17,135 bases of DNA. Origin: Discostella pseudostelligera (lineage: Eukaryota > Bacillariophyta > Thalassiosirophyceae > Thalassiosirales > Thalassiosiraceae). Under the pieces are notes generated by a model, which saw only the letters and a program-made list of their open reading frames with translations, had not been told where the DNA came from and made no database searches. The stretch covers positions 1-17,135 of the forward strand of contig JALLBK010000273.1 in NCBI GenBank assembly GCA_036940085.1, read 5' to 3'. Below are positions 9,001 to 15,206 of this stretch, piece after piece. The first letter of the stretch is position 1, and the number at the start of each line of letters is the position of its first letter. Made by a program: the position numbers and the translations under genes.

Positions 9001-11102
9001 CAGCAGTGGACCAACTCTTGTCGAAGCTAATACATTTCTTTGAAGCCGCAGAAAATGAAGTGGATAAGGTGTTTGAATTGCTTCAGTCAAAAGGATTTGA
9101 TGCACCAGATGAAAGGCATATTATTCAGTATCTACCCATCGATGGTAATGTTCCAATGTTTCTAATGCAAACGGTCGTTAAAGAGAAGCTTGTTTCGGCC
9201 AACGTTTCCTACCTGAAATACAGCGCAGAACTAGCTCATCGGGCTCATGGGAGTAATACCTCACCAATATTCCAATTGACGTATGATACCGACGCTGAAT
9301 CTTTCGGTTCTTGGGGCTATCAAGACTCCTACTTCGTCTTGAATGTCATACCAAATGGACCGAAGTATGTCCAAATGAAAGGATCGCGTTACAGCATTAG
9401 TGGCAAACCACTGTTTGGTCTGATAACTTTTGTTGAAAATGAACTCAATGTTGTCATCGACCCCAAAGGTCAAACATTCTCGCATTGTGAAGACTTGAGT
9501 GCAATTCCAAAGAGCGATCTAACCTCTATTGACATAAGTAAAATCGCTGCATTGCTGGGATATGATGAAGGTAGAATATCTGTCGCACCATCAGACAGAG
9601 CACGACGTGGAACAGGTCATACACAGAAGGACATGTATGAATTACGGACTGGTCTCATCGGGTTTCGCGTGCCAGATGCAGTGGTCTGGCCCCAAACAGA
9701 TGTGGAAGTCGAAGCATTAGTATCTGCAGCCTCCGTGAACAATTGGTGTCTCATACCTTTTGGAGGTGGGACCAATGTGACTCACTCTACTCATTGTCCA
9801 CCGCGAGATATTGATCCAAGACCGATGATATCAGTGGACATGAAGTTAATGTCCCGTGTACTTTGGGTAAATGAAGAGGATGGTCTGGTCCACGTTCAAG
9901 CTGGCATTACGGGTCGTGAATTAATTCAAAATATGGAGAAGCTCGGCTTTACCATTGGACATGAACCGGACAGCTATGAATTCAGCACACTCGGTGGGTG
10001 GATTGCAACCAAAGCCAGCGGAATGAAGCAAAATCGATACGGAAATATCGAAGACATCGTTAGAGAAGTAAGTGTAATTGGAGCGAAAGGTCGCATGTCA
10101 CTCACACACGCTATGGAGAAGGCCTCCATTGGCAGATCCTCTGTGGGCATTGATCTAAAGTCAATCATGCTTGGATCGGAAGGATGCATGGGAGTCATCG
10201 TCAGCGCCGTGCTAAAGATATGGCCACTTGCCGATTCACGATCACACGAGAGCGTTCTACTACCTGACCTAGACGCAGGCATTCGATTTGTCAAAGATAT
10301 AACGAAAATGCGTGGACTGAAGCCAGCGAGTGTGCGACTACTTGACAACGATCAATTTCGACTTGGACAAGTGCTGAGAGGAGCAGAGTCGTCGTGGATT
10401 GAATCAATTCGTAGTCTTGCCATGAAGAGACTTGGTCGCACCTTTGGAAATTTGTCAGAGAATTCTATTGTGTGTGCGACGATTGCTTTCGAGGGAACCT
10501 GCACAGAGGTCAATCTACAGAAGAAATGTGTTCGAGATCTAGCCCATATTAATGGAGGCTTCCTAGCCGGATCTAAAGTCGGCAAGGCTGGATATGACCT
10601 CACATTTGCCATTGCGTATCTTCGCGACTTTGCACTAAGTTACAACATTTTGGGTGAGAGCTTCGAAGCCTTCGTGCCCTGGTCAAAGATACGCCAATTA
10701 ATCGGAGCGACGAAGCAACAAATTTGCACCGAGCACAAGATTCGGGCATTGCCTGGCAGTCCTTTCGTTTGCTGTCGTATCACACAACTCTACGACGATG
10801 GTGCATGCGTCTACTTCTACTTCAGCATGTCTATGAATGGAGTTGTCGAACCAAGTAAAGTCTTTTCATGCATTGAACGTTCAGCTCGACATGAAATATT
10901 GATCAATGGCGGAACACTAAGTCATCATCATGGTTTGGGGAAGATGCGATCAGAATTTGTTCCTGGGATTTATTCTGAGGGATATATGGATGCGCTCATT
11001 TCTATGAAGGCGGCAATCGATCCAATGAATACGTTTGGGGCAAGGAATGGCGTATTTGGTCGTGTACTTGCTGTGCCAGAAAAGAAAATGAGTAGATCCT
11101 AG
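3027..11102 (+). CDS. Giant ether-lipid synthase: ACBP / DegT / FAR / GNPAT / AGPS fusion
   Basis: One open frame of 2,691 residues. The start is the ATG at 3027; TAA at 3018-3020 closes the frame just upstream, and the TTG at 3021 is not a likely eukaryotic start. Modules in order are an acyl-CoA-binding domain (about 27-216), a DegT-type PLP fold (about 450-985), a hydrophobic segment (about 1017-1077), fatty acyl-CoA reductase (about 1139-1601), GNPAT-type acyltransferase (about 1630-1990) and alkyl-DHAP synthase (about 2095-2691). Catalytic motifs are present in each. Inferred role: acyl-CoA to fatty alcohol, DHAP to 1-acyl-DHAP, then exchange to 1-alkyl-DHAP, all on one chain. Low-complexity Ser/Asn/Asp/Thr/Gly tracts occur mainly in the first 900 residues. 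A second hydrophobic stretch lies at about 333-372. The C-terminus is -SRS, not a standard peroxisomal PTS1. No intron is needed. The FAR, GNPAT and AGPS assignments are firm; the combined pathway role is inference. Confidence 0.93.
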   Translation: MNTMPSSSSLSTPPLPPTMEERKIIIIIEAAFDKVSSLIRNSDSSSSSSSHNDNNNDDDNKDANDDEMIKGDGGWDADEEGTTTTSRSISDSIRLQLYGYYKCATTTTTMASSTHEIDNDYDDIAASSPPPLRRTPRPSFFDPVGRAKYDAHTQVYAELYREATVAAANAASIGTAATAATTDTSAGTGDTTTMSSTSSTFEKIRLLAMQHYVEVAASQTHHAVGRKCAIIYQSMQAELDRAAAAVVAARTGADATDVVDEKSPGGEEAATTKNKAKLTTVTNGANDSSTMSTTTSRRKHIIPPTPSYPTTTTATTTKPITTLLPPPLLPRGQLDVSFLDLLYALSLCLLHGMYTLLVETILASTLLNKLLPNGIKMVLDMISVSSKFHPRRWGQWYEKEIERVWLEEVDVVIAPKVVAATNTNTSATKPINKNRNHSNNIENANLEDGTTCHPPPRHVVVGLSVRTLLDLYLSTKSYPVGSEVIIVPPVSIPGMVDVLEYHGMTLVPVDLPTGGGGGGGGGGDGKEEEKDGEHEPQSTVLETFIPLDCGYWGLNIPGVEAAISPRTVAILVVHPFGTVMSPLTMNMVRRIAEEHGAEIWEDCAQCYTGSNGVGGGGSSSSSSSTHQNSLSKEYGPTATMMRTSTACTTTKQQQVGYTGSRHVNISFFSFGPIKTATALGGGLAILREKPNSKKEAEGATKVLNAEETASTMRRIQETMYSSQTNISYLLRVGKCFVLHLISQSRLFCGLVKYVVVDVIGWDYDDFVVSLLRGFSTTTASSTTSATTLHGRNNDGTNGRGLGRDSSYGSGAEGGKSSLNNNSNQLLIRQLRRRPCPALFALLHRRLLDSKNTISRERQRRSRCHSFARQLLSDLRLKNEFALFQNVEDGASDSMYGWVFPVLLPDPLRASEILMSKGFDAPRGMTQLKPIVTFDGNGADRCPRARVAFDHILYLPVTNPSFTSKDRNDFINALADVVACTKELEASCSNARVDDSGLRHHHSTSRDGGQKTHHLSSWKGMVVFTAIATFSEWYFPVPIRFALRLAIVMAPWIGAVLACTLLSLLILSRYMGPIYLKSSNTFANYCDMLFRSPFQHARDGMDNENELFLQSKTILELESTKVPPGASGRGGQIKDSNELPVVIVTGATGFIGSLLLRELLMHRHALSIGGAIVIVRSKRGKPARERIDRLLSQPMFDFLDDTEKQTLLHVIEGDVSLPNCGLRNEVIKSLRQRSISHVFHCAAAVSFSQSLEEAALSNITSSLQLLQLTKSLRRVDAKFIYISTAFVHGGDTGSKSKPLPQETFSLHPYDPAELYKSMLGSQSYASAAMNELGFPNTYTFSKCICEHLLQANDDVNTIIIRPSIVGPSVQEPFEGWSGEKPSTIVAAACLYLMFPFNMWCFGKDLAPFVPVDVVCRFVISKSFGQQCKHGEPGDLDAFEDEKKETTSSDIHERARSTIATVSWDASSPPKTTFSWVAYAYTVTHLGAVCGHVNRVIAYAGLMFSTRLFPWFNFNLDTFQRLHFMLVRKSLDAVLDVCALLPWKARIFRDLKTLSPLIDLPMLFFPFANKSFYFESDFVVPLDFNGDRYMFSCAVAAHRFIKKIQEQRRRRSVRCNSNVREYSIDSSSSILIAGANHVKPVSDLWWALTQPKGSMIIRFGGWILSKIFRFTSMEIEVDIASFESLSRALSNSSECDTLHAVIAPTHRSFYDFLIVSYICFSLPELGFDMPHIAAASDFESIPFIGWLARKSHAFFLNRSGSKSEHNLEENLMKITEGNRGPVFIEAFIEGKRSRNGTFIKPKTGFLRCLAGTALEYIILPITINYEGIPDQISLMNEANYGHREEMSLKRLLQWMYNVVAGRVFIGRVYVSASEAIPLVRDKCITELAHTIQIRQQSRVAVSSYHIKATSLVLGLSEEVVIEALAELGCQRWPTTLESELSSIIHVPEDGDFLWAAMLHFCHLLGPYLAGSHPKWSSWISPNASNIDVNTCQHTAVDQLLSKLIHFFEAAENEVDKVFELLQSKGFDAPDERHIIQYLPIDGNVPMFLMQTVVKEKLVSANVSYLKYSAELAHRAHGSNTSPIFQLTYDTDAESFGSWGYQDSYFVLNVIPNGPKYVQMKGSRYSISGKPLFGLITFVENELNVVIDPKGQTFSHCEDLSAIPKSDLTSIDISKIAALLGYDEGRISVAPSDRARRGTGHTQKDMYELRTGLIGFRVPDAVVWPQTDVEVEALVSAASVNNWCLIPFGGGTNVTHSTHCPPRDIDPRPMISVDMKLMSRVLWVNEEDGLVHVQAGITGRELIQNMEKLGFTIGHEPDSYEFSTLGGWIATKASGMKQNRYGNIEDIVREVSVIGAKGRMSLTHAMEKASIGRSSVGIDLKSIMLGSEGCMGVIVSAVLKIWPLADSRSHESVLLPDLDAGIRFVKDITKMRGLKPASVRLLDNDQFRLGQVLRGAESSWIESIRSLAMKRLGRTFGNLSENSIVCATIAFEGTCTEVNLQKKCVRDLAHINGGFLAGSKVGKAGYDLTFAIAYLRDFALSYNILGESFEAFVPWSKIRQLIGATKQQICTEHKIRALPGSPFVCCRITQLYDDGACVYFYFSMSMNGVVEPSKVFSCIERSARHEILINGGTLSHHHGLGKMRSEFVPGIYSEGYMDALISMKAAIDPMNTFGARNGVFGRVLAVPEKKMSRS
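3105..3674 (+). other. Domain: acyl-CoA-binding (ACBP-like) with low-complexity inserts
   Basis: Four pieces match the four helices of ACBP in order: IEAAFDKVSSLIRN (helix 1), SIRLQLYGYYKCAT (helix 2, compare LYxxYKQAT), DPVGRAKYDAH (helix 3, compare GKAKWDAW) and RLLAMQHYVEV (helix 4, compare AMKAYIxxV). The ligand residues known in ACBP (Tyr28, Lys32, Lys54, Tyr73) correspond to Tyr98, Lys102, Lys148 and Tyr212, all retained. Ser/Asp/Asn-rich, Thr-rich and Ala/Thr-rich inserts separate the pieces and stretch an 86-residue fold to about 190. The likely role is binding long-chain acyl-CoA for the downstream FAR and GNPAT modules. Confidence 0.8.
4374..5980 (+). other. Domain: DegT/DnrJ/EryC1-type PLP aminotransferase-like
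   Basis: The order of motifs fits the DegT family: VVVGLSVRTLLDLYL, then GSEVIIVPPVSIPGMVDVLEYHG, VPVDLPTGG, RTVAILVVHPFG and WEDCAQ. Asp602 is at the position that binds the pyridine nitrogen, with Gln605 nearby. SFGPIKTATALGGG supplies Lys674 at the Schiff-base position. The C-terminal subdomain resumes at about residue 895 with MYGWVFPVLLPDPLRASEIL. Poly-Gly and poly-Ser inserts lie before Asp602 and before Lys674, and a low-complexity insert follows the core. Key PLP residues are intact, so it may be active. The amino donor and acceptor are unknown, and no PLP step belongs to the known ether-lipid pathway. Confidence 0.8.
6075..6257 (+). other. Hydrophobic segment between the DegT and FAR modules
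   Basis: Residues about 1017-1077 contain VVFTAIATFSEWYF and then FALRLAIVMAPWIGAVLACT followed by LLSLLILS. This is long enough for one or two membrane passes or a membrane-inserted hairpin. It sits exactly at the junction between the aminotransferase-like half and the ether-lipid enzymes. Confidence 0.65.
6441..7830 (+). other. Domain: fatty acyl-CoA reductase (alcohol-forming)
   Basis: The NAD(P)-binding glycine motif TGATGFIG is at residues 1144-1151, followed by VFHCAAAVSFSQ and YISTAFVHGG. The catalytic YxxxK pair is Tyr1337 and Lys1341 (YTFSK), followed by IIIRPSIVGPS and the PVDVV segment. The FAR C-terminal region follows, ending in NKSFYFESDF and a basic helix. This is the standard order of alcohol-forming fatty acyl-CoA reductases, which use two NADPH to reduce acyl-CoA to a primary alcohol through a bound aldehyde. 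Confidence 0.95.
7900..9050 (+). other. Domain: DHAP/glycerol-3-phosphate acyltransferase (GNPAT/PlsB type)
   Basis: The HX4D catalytic motif is HRSFYD, with His1704 and Asp1709. It is followed by AAASDFESIPFIGWLAR and AFFLNRSG (motif II), FIEGKRSR (motif III, residues 1785-1792) and LPITINYEGIP (motif IV). This set and spacing match the DHAP acyltransferase/PlsB branch rather than the PlsC branch. The region after motif IV (LAHTIQIRQQSRVAVSSYH onward) resembles the helical C-terminal part of GNPAT/PlsB proteins. Expected product: 1-acyl-DHAP. Confidence 0.9.
9300..11099 (+). other. Domain: alkyl-DHAP (alkylglycerone-phosphate) synthase
   Basis: About 597 residues, close to the length of free-standing AGPS. 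The entry motif is FGSWGYQDSYF, followed by a SDRARRGTGHT segment. FAD-binding motifs are PFGGGTNV (2244-2251) and PDSYEFSTLGGW (from 2314), then ASGMKQNRYGNIED. Conserved arginines are present in ASVRLLDN (Arg2437) and AIAYLRD (Arg2533). The VYFYF strand and the histidine loop SHHHGLGK (His2633-2635) are intact. Every motif I know for AGPS is present, so activity is expected: exchange of the acyl chain of acyl-DHAP for a fatty alcohol. Confidence 0.97.
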
Positions 11103-11419
11103 AGCCGTTTACGTGCACAATCCTTTCTAAGAAATAACAACCAAGTTTTATCTTTATTACTTTCAATTTCAAGGAACCAAACAAACATATTGTAAACATA
11201 CACCGAATGCGGTGCACTTGTTGTAACAAATAATGGGTGCCAAGTACCGCCACCCGAGCAACAAAAGAACAGAGTTAGGGTGAGACGAGTATTTTTCTTC
11301 ACCGACAACCTCCAAGAACAAGCCCCCGTCCCCACACCTTCATGCTCTTGCCAATCAGGATGGTATTGCAGATTCGTCCTCCTGAACAGAGTCGATGAGA
11401 ATTGAGAGGCCAGTGCTTG
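11103..11419. other. Convergent intergenic region
   Basis: This is the 3' side shared by the giant gene and the protease gene, which face each other. It is AT-rich just after the giant gene's stop and includes TGTAAA near 11191, a possible polyadenylation element. No gene was seen. Confidence 0.5.
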
Positions 11420-13165
11420 TTAGTTCTTTCCTGCTTTGGACTTTGCCTGATTCTTGGCAGATTTTGTTGCTTGCTTTGATGATTTGGAGCCCGCACCTTG
11501 GGTATTACTTGTTGGGTTAGATGTAGGAGCATTTGTGGGGGTCGCTGTTGTTGGTCTGGGTGTTGATGGACTCATTGTTGGGTTGGAGGAGGTGGGCAGG
11601 GAGGTTGGCAGGGAGGTTGGCAGGAAGGTAGGCGGGGAGGTGGGCAAGAAGGTGGGCAGGGAAGTTGGCAGAGAGGTTGGCAAAGAGGTGGGCAGTGAGG
11701 TAGGGGAACTGGTTGGACTTGCAGTAGGCAATTGAGTTGGTACATTCGTTGGCTGAGAAGTTTTTTTCAGAAGCTTGTCAATTGCCCCACGCAAATTTAC
11801 AAGAGGACCAATGTGTGTGCTGGTATCTCCATGCTGAGGCGACCCAGTGTCAGAAAGTAGCTTTCGCACATCTTTAGGCTTCAGAGGCGCACCAAACTTT
11901 TGCATCGCGATGCCTTGAAGGTTTGCAACCGCTGCTGCCACAATCGGGCTAGCACTGGATGTTCCACTAAACGTACCCGTGTACCATTTATTTTGGTCGG
12001 AAAATCCGCTTGGATCTTTATATCCTTCACCATATCCTGTTGTCCATACACACTCACCCCAACCTTGTACATCCACACGGCTGCCATAAGTTGAATAAAC
12101 CAATTTCTCACGAGCAGAACCAAACCAACCGCCAGGACAATATAGTCCAGAGCCTCCTGCACCAACGATGATTGCCCCTGAATCTCGATTCGTCCTATCG
12201 TACTTGCGCTGACACATGTCGTCATCGAGATCGACGTTTCCATTCCCTGCAGCGGCAACAACAACAATTCCTTTTGCGACAGCTACCTGAGTGGCCTCAA
12301 AGACCGTGAGATCCTCCTCGGCAGGTCCGAACCTATTTTCGCTGTATGGGAACCCACAAGCCCATGTCTGCATCTCGAGTAGGATTACGTCGCCAGGCTT
12401 ACCGTCATCTACTGCAAGAAGGATTGCATTGGCCCGGTTGCTCCCAAGGAGTTTGGTTCGTTCGGGGGCTACCCTAGCTTTGGCACCATAACTGATGCCC
12501 ATCACACCGAAGACATTCGAAGTTCCAACCATCTCGCCTAACACTGCTGTTCCATGAAAATTATCTGGCCAAGGGTTGACGCCTTCATCGTTAGAATTCA
12601 CAAGCTCCTTTTCATTATGCATGACTGCCAAGTCTTCATGCTGAAGATTCCAGGCATACTCGACATCATAAATCGTAACACCTGTGCCATCCCCGCCGGG
12701 AAATGTCCATGAGTATTGTGCATCAATGCCATTGATCGTTTGCGAGTTCGGGAGGAGATAATTCTGTTTTGCAGTGAAGTCGGGAGTAACGTCGGGTGGA
12801 GGAGCATTCTCGGGAATAACAACATCAGTGATGACACCAGCGTACTGTTCCATGAGACTCTCCTTGAGGGGGGCATCCTCGCCCTCAGGAGTCACTACCC
12901 CATACCAGAGGGTCAAATCCGGCAACCCTGGTTCTACCGCACAAAGCTCTTTGAGCCTCTCAATCGGCAGGGTGAAAAGCGGTGTGACTGTACCCAAGGG
13001 CGCTAAAGCGGTCGCATCGTGCCCAGGCGCAACCTTAACATGAATATCTGCTGCATTAGCCATCCTGAAGAATAAGGAAGCGAGCAGGAAAACACTGGTG
13101 GTGGTGCTGGTGGTACTCCTACGAGCAGCTCCTCCACCTCCGACGAGTCCGACGAGTCCAAGCAT
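11420..13165 (-). CDS. Secreted subtilisin-family (S8) serine protease with PT stalk
   Basis: 581 residues from the ATG at 13165; the frame extends ten codons further only to a TTG. A signal-like segment near residues 24-33 (SVFLLASLFF) precedes MANA-AD, a plausible cleavage site. A prodomain-like region is followed by the S8 triad: Asp167 in TIYDVEYAW, His204 in NFHGTAVLGEMVG and Ser403 in SGTSSASPIVAAA. The oxyanion Asn308 is in AAAGNGN. NRDSGAIIVGAGG and YGSRVDVQGWGECV are further subtilase-like segments. After the catalytic domain comes a PT-rich stalk (about 471-552), then a Lys/Ser-rich tail (KSSKQATKSAKNQAKSKAGKN). The enzyme is probably an extracellular or cell-wall endopeptidase. The catalytic part looks to me more like bacterial S8 proteins than plant or animal subtilases, while the stalk is of diatom style. 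No introns are needed. Confidence 0.93.
   Translation of the reverse strand: MLGLVGLVGGGGAARRSTTSTTTSVFLLASLFFRMANAADIHVKVAPGHDATALAPLGTVTPLFTLPIERLKELCAVEPGLPDLTLWYGVVTPEGEDAPLKESLMEQYAGVITDVVIPENAPPPDVTPDFTAKQNYLLPNSQTINGIDAQYSWTFPGGDGTGVTIYDVEYAWNLQHEDLAVMHNEKELVNSNDEGVNPWPDNFHGTAVLGEMVGTSNVFGVMGISYGAKARVAPERTKLLGSNRANAILLAVDDGKPGDVILLEMQTWACGFPYSENRFGPAEEDLTVFEATQVAVAKGIVVVAAAGNGNVDLDDDMCQRKYDRTNRDSGAIIVGAGGSGLYCPGGWFGSAREKLVYSTYGSRVDVQGWGECVWTTGYGEGYKDPSGFSDQNKWYTGTFSGTSSASPIVAAAVANLQGIAMQKFGAPLKPKDVRKLLSDTGSPQHGDTSTHIGPLVNLRGAIDKLLKKTSQPTNVPTQLPTASPTSSPTSLPTSLPTSLPTSLPTFLPTSPPTFLPTSLPTSLPTSSNPTMSPSTPRPTTATPTNAPTSNPTSNTQGAGSKSSKQATKSAKNQAKSKAGKN
11588..11701 (-). repeat. 12-bp tandem repeat encoding the SLPT stalk
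   Basis: About ten imperfect units of 12 bp (GGTTGGCAGGGA on the plus strand) encode SLPT, FLPT or SPPT tetrapeptides in the protease stalk. The opposite strand is also open across it, giving an artificial GREV repeat. Confidence 0.9.
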
Positions 13166-15206
13166 TTTTGATGATGATAAACCCTGATTCCGCAAGATAA
13201 GTTGATGTGCGATGTGTATGTTCTTCGTGGTTGGAGGCGAAGAGATGTTGGGTTTGAGATCCTTGAAACAATGATGTTAGCTTGCGCTGGAAGTGATAAA
13301 TTATGTGATCGAGCGGCTGCTTGTCCACTGGCTTGAATGCCACAACTATGAAGCAGCCGCTGTAAGGGAAGGAATGGCGCCATCAGCGACAAATTGTTAG
13401 AAGTTTTGTCGCCAAGAGGTATTCGCTCCTGTAAATGATACCAGTTCCAACAGTTCCTCGCAGGAACGAAAGCGACGGGCAGCGAAGGTTTCATCTGGTT
13501 TCACGACTGGCGGCGAGCGAGCAGCGAGGGCGAGAGCGGCTCGCGCTGGGAGTGGGCAATAATCTTACGCCAGACAGGCGCCGTCACTCTTCTCGCGGAC
13601 GGTGTTAGTCGTCTGGCCAAAACTGGCCGTCGTCCGTCACGCTTCTGAAATTATGAGAATGGCCGGCCGGCGCGGACATTGTGGCGGGAAGCCTTCCGCC
13701 GGAATATTATGGCGGGGGTGCTCCTATCTAATAATGCCGCCGACGCCGCCTGCCCCCGATGCCAGGGCAGTGCGAGGCACTACTCTGCTACGAACTCGTC
13801 ATCACCACCACATCGAATGCCACTGCATCATTGCCGGCGTGCCGACGGTGTTGTGACGATGATTTGTGCTGGTGCTGGGGAAAGCCCCAATATCCAATAT
13901 CCCCAACCCAAAACCCAAGAGATGTCAAAGAAAAGAGGGATAGAGCGCCGGTTAGAGGCCCCGCCGACAGAATCACCGACAAGAGCACAAGATGGGGGGA
14001 AAAGAAGATGAGAATACACTTGTGAATTATCCTACAACCGCAACCCCGCCATTGAAATCGTCGTCAGATACTACCTCATCGACTTCTGGTTCTCTAAATA
14101 TTAAACAATGCGAATATTAATCAATGGGACCGACGGCAAATCATTTTCCCACCACACCCCAAAAGAACGCACCAATAATCGACTTCATATCAATCCACTG
14201 CACGCATAACTATAATAAGGATGAAGCATGATGTGCAACAAGCGAGACGTGGCAAAATGTAACTCACCCCCTCCACTCAATAATCAACACACAACACATG
14301 CTCTGGGAGGATACAACAATCGATGCCCACTGCTCGGGATATGCAACAAGCGACGCGTGGCAAAATACTATCCGCATATGCCGGGGAGAGATAAATCTAC
14401 GTCATAAAATGCAATACAAACATGCTCGAGGGGTGCAACAAATGAGGTCAACATGAATCATATGAATGAGAGTTATGCTATCTCATGTGTTTCATGATCT
14501 CATTATCTGTAGAAGATCAAGGTGGAGATATAGAAGGAGCAAATGATGTGGACGTCAAAAACACTGGCTGAAAAAGTTGTGAGAGAGGAGGATATCGCCG
14601 ACGGATCTCGCGAGCAAAGTGATTCATTCACCTTCACCATCATGCTTTTTTCACACCATTCACCAGCTACGATTTATATTAGAATGAAACAATTATTGCA
14701 CAGAGAGAGAGATATTCTGCATGATGTTGAGTCTACGTCTGCAGGATACTACTGGATGCCAAGTAATTGCATTTCATCTATCATCGATAACTCATATTGA
14801 TTGATGGATGTCATAATGATTTCGAGAGCCGGGATGTGCTTGTAATTCTTGGATTTGGTAGTAGGGACATGATGTGGATGCAATCGAGAGTTCGTGGATG
14901 CAACAATTTACCCATTCAAATGCGTTTCGAAAGCGGAATGATGAAATCTCTTATTAAAATGAAGTGGAACGGTGACGGAAACATATTGTTGCCGAGGTTT
15001 GTCACTTTCAATTCCTCTCATCTTGATGGTCTACAATGAGTTCATTAGATATATCAAACAGAGAACAAAAGCGACACAGCGAGATAGGAAGATATTATGA
15101 TAATCGTACATGCATTTACTATTATTAAACTGATAACATATTATTCGCATCACTTCTCCATTGGGATGATGAGTATTGTAGCTATGAAACGATCCGAAGA
15201 ATGAAA
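13166..15206. other. Gene-poor region between protease and LRR gene
   Basis: About 2 kb without a credible gene. 13500-13780 is GC-richer, with a GCGAGCGAGCAGCGAGGGCG stretch and a short hairpin (GGCGGGAAG next to CTTCCGCC, near 13683-13700). It should contain the protease promoter. 14020-15206 is AT-rich with direct repeats at 14226-14450. The short frames at 14543-14800 (85 codons) and 14797-15039 show no recognisable motif, so I do not call them. Confidence 0.5.
14226..14450 (+). repeat. Irregularly spaced direct repeats (CATGCTCGGG..TGCAACAA..GTGGCAAAAT)
   Basis: At least four imperfect copies of one unit start near 14226, 14297, 14328 and 14421. The two longest share TGCAACAAGCGA(GA)CG(C)GTGGCAAAAT (14234-14258 and 14342-14366). 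The other two keep CATGCTC(T/G)..GGGG..T(G/A)CAACAA. A further trace is CATATGCCGGGGAGA near 14375. Spacing is uneven (71, 31 and 93 bases), unlike a CRISPR array or a simple satellite. No function is known to me. Confidence 0.6.

Noticed and set aside
11454..11735. Plus-strand 93-codon frame with GREV repeats
   Set aside because: It is the antisense shadow of the 12-bp repeat coding for the protease stalk.
13003..13494. Minus-strand 163-codon frame overlapping the protease start
   Set aside because: It overlaps the protease coding sequence in another frame and has no family resemblance.
14226..14450. CRISPR array
   Set aside because: Copies are imperfect, spacing is uneven, there are no cas genes, and the genome is eukaryotic.
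14543..15039. Two short plus-strand frames (85 and 80 codons)
   Set aside because: There are no recognisable motifs, the second has no ATG start context I trust, and they lie in AT-rich repeat-bearing DNA.
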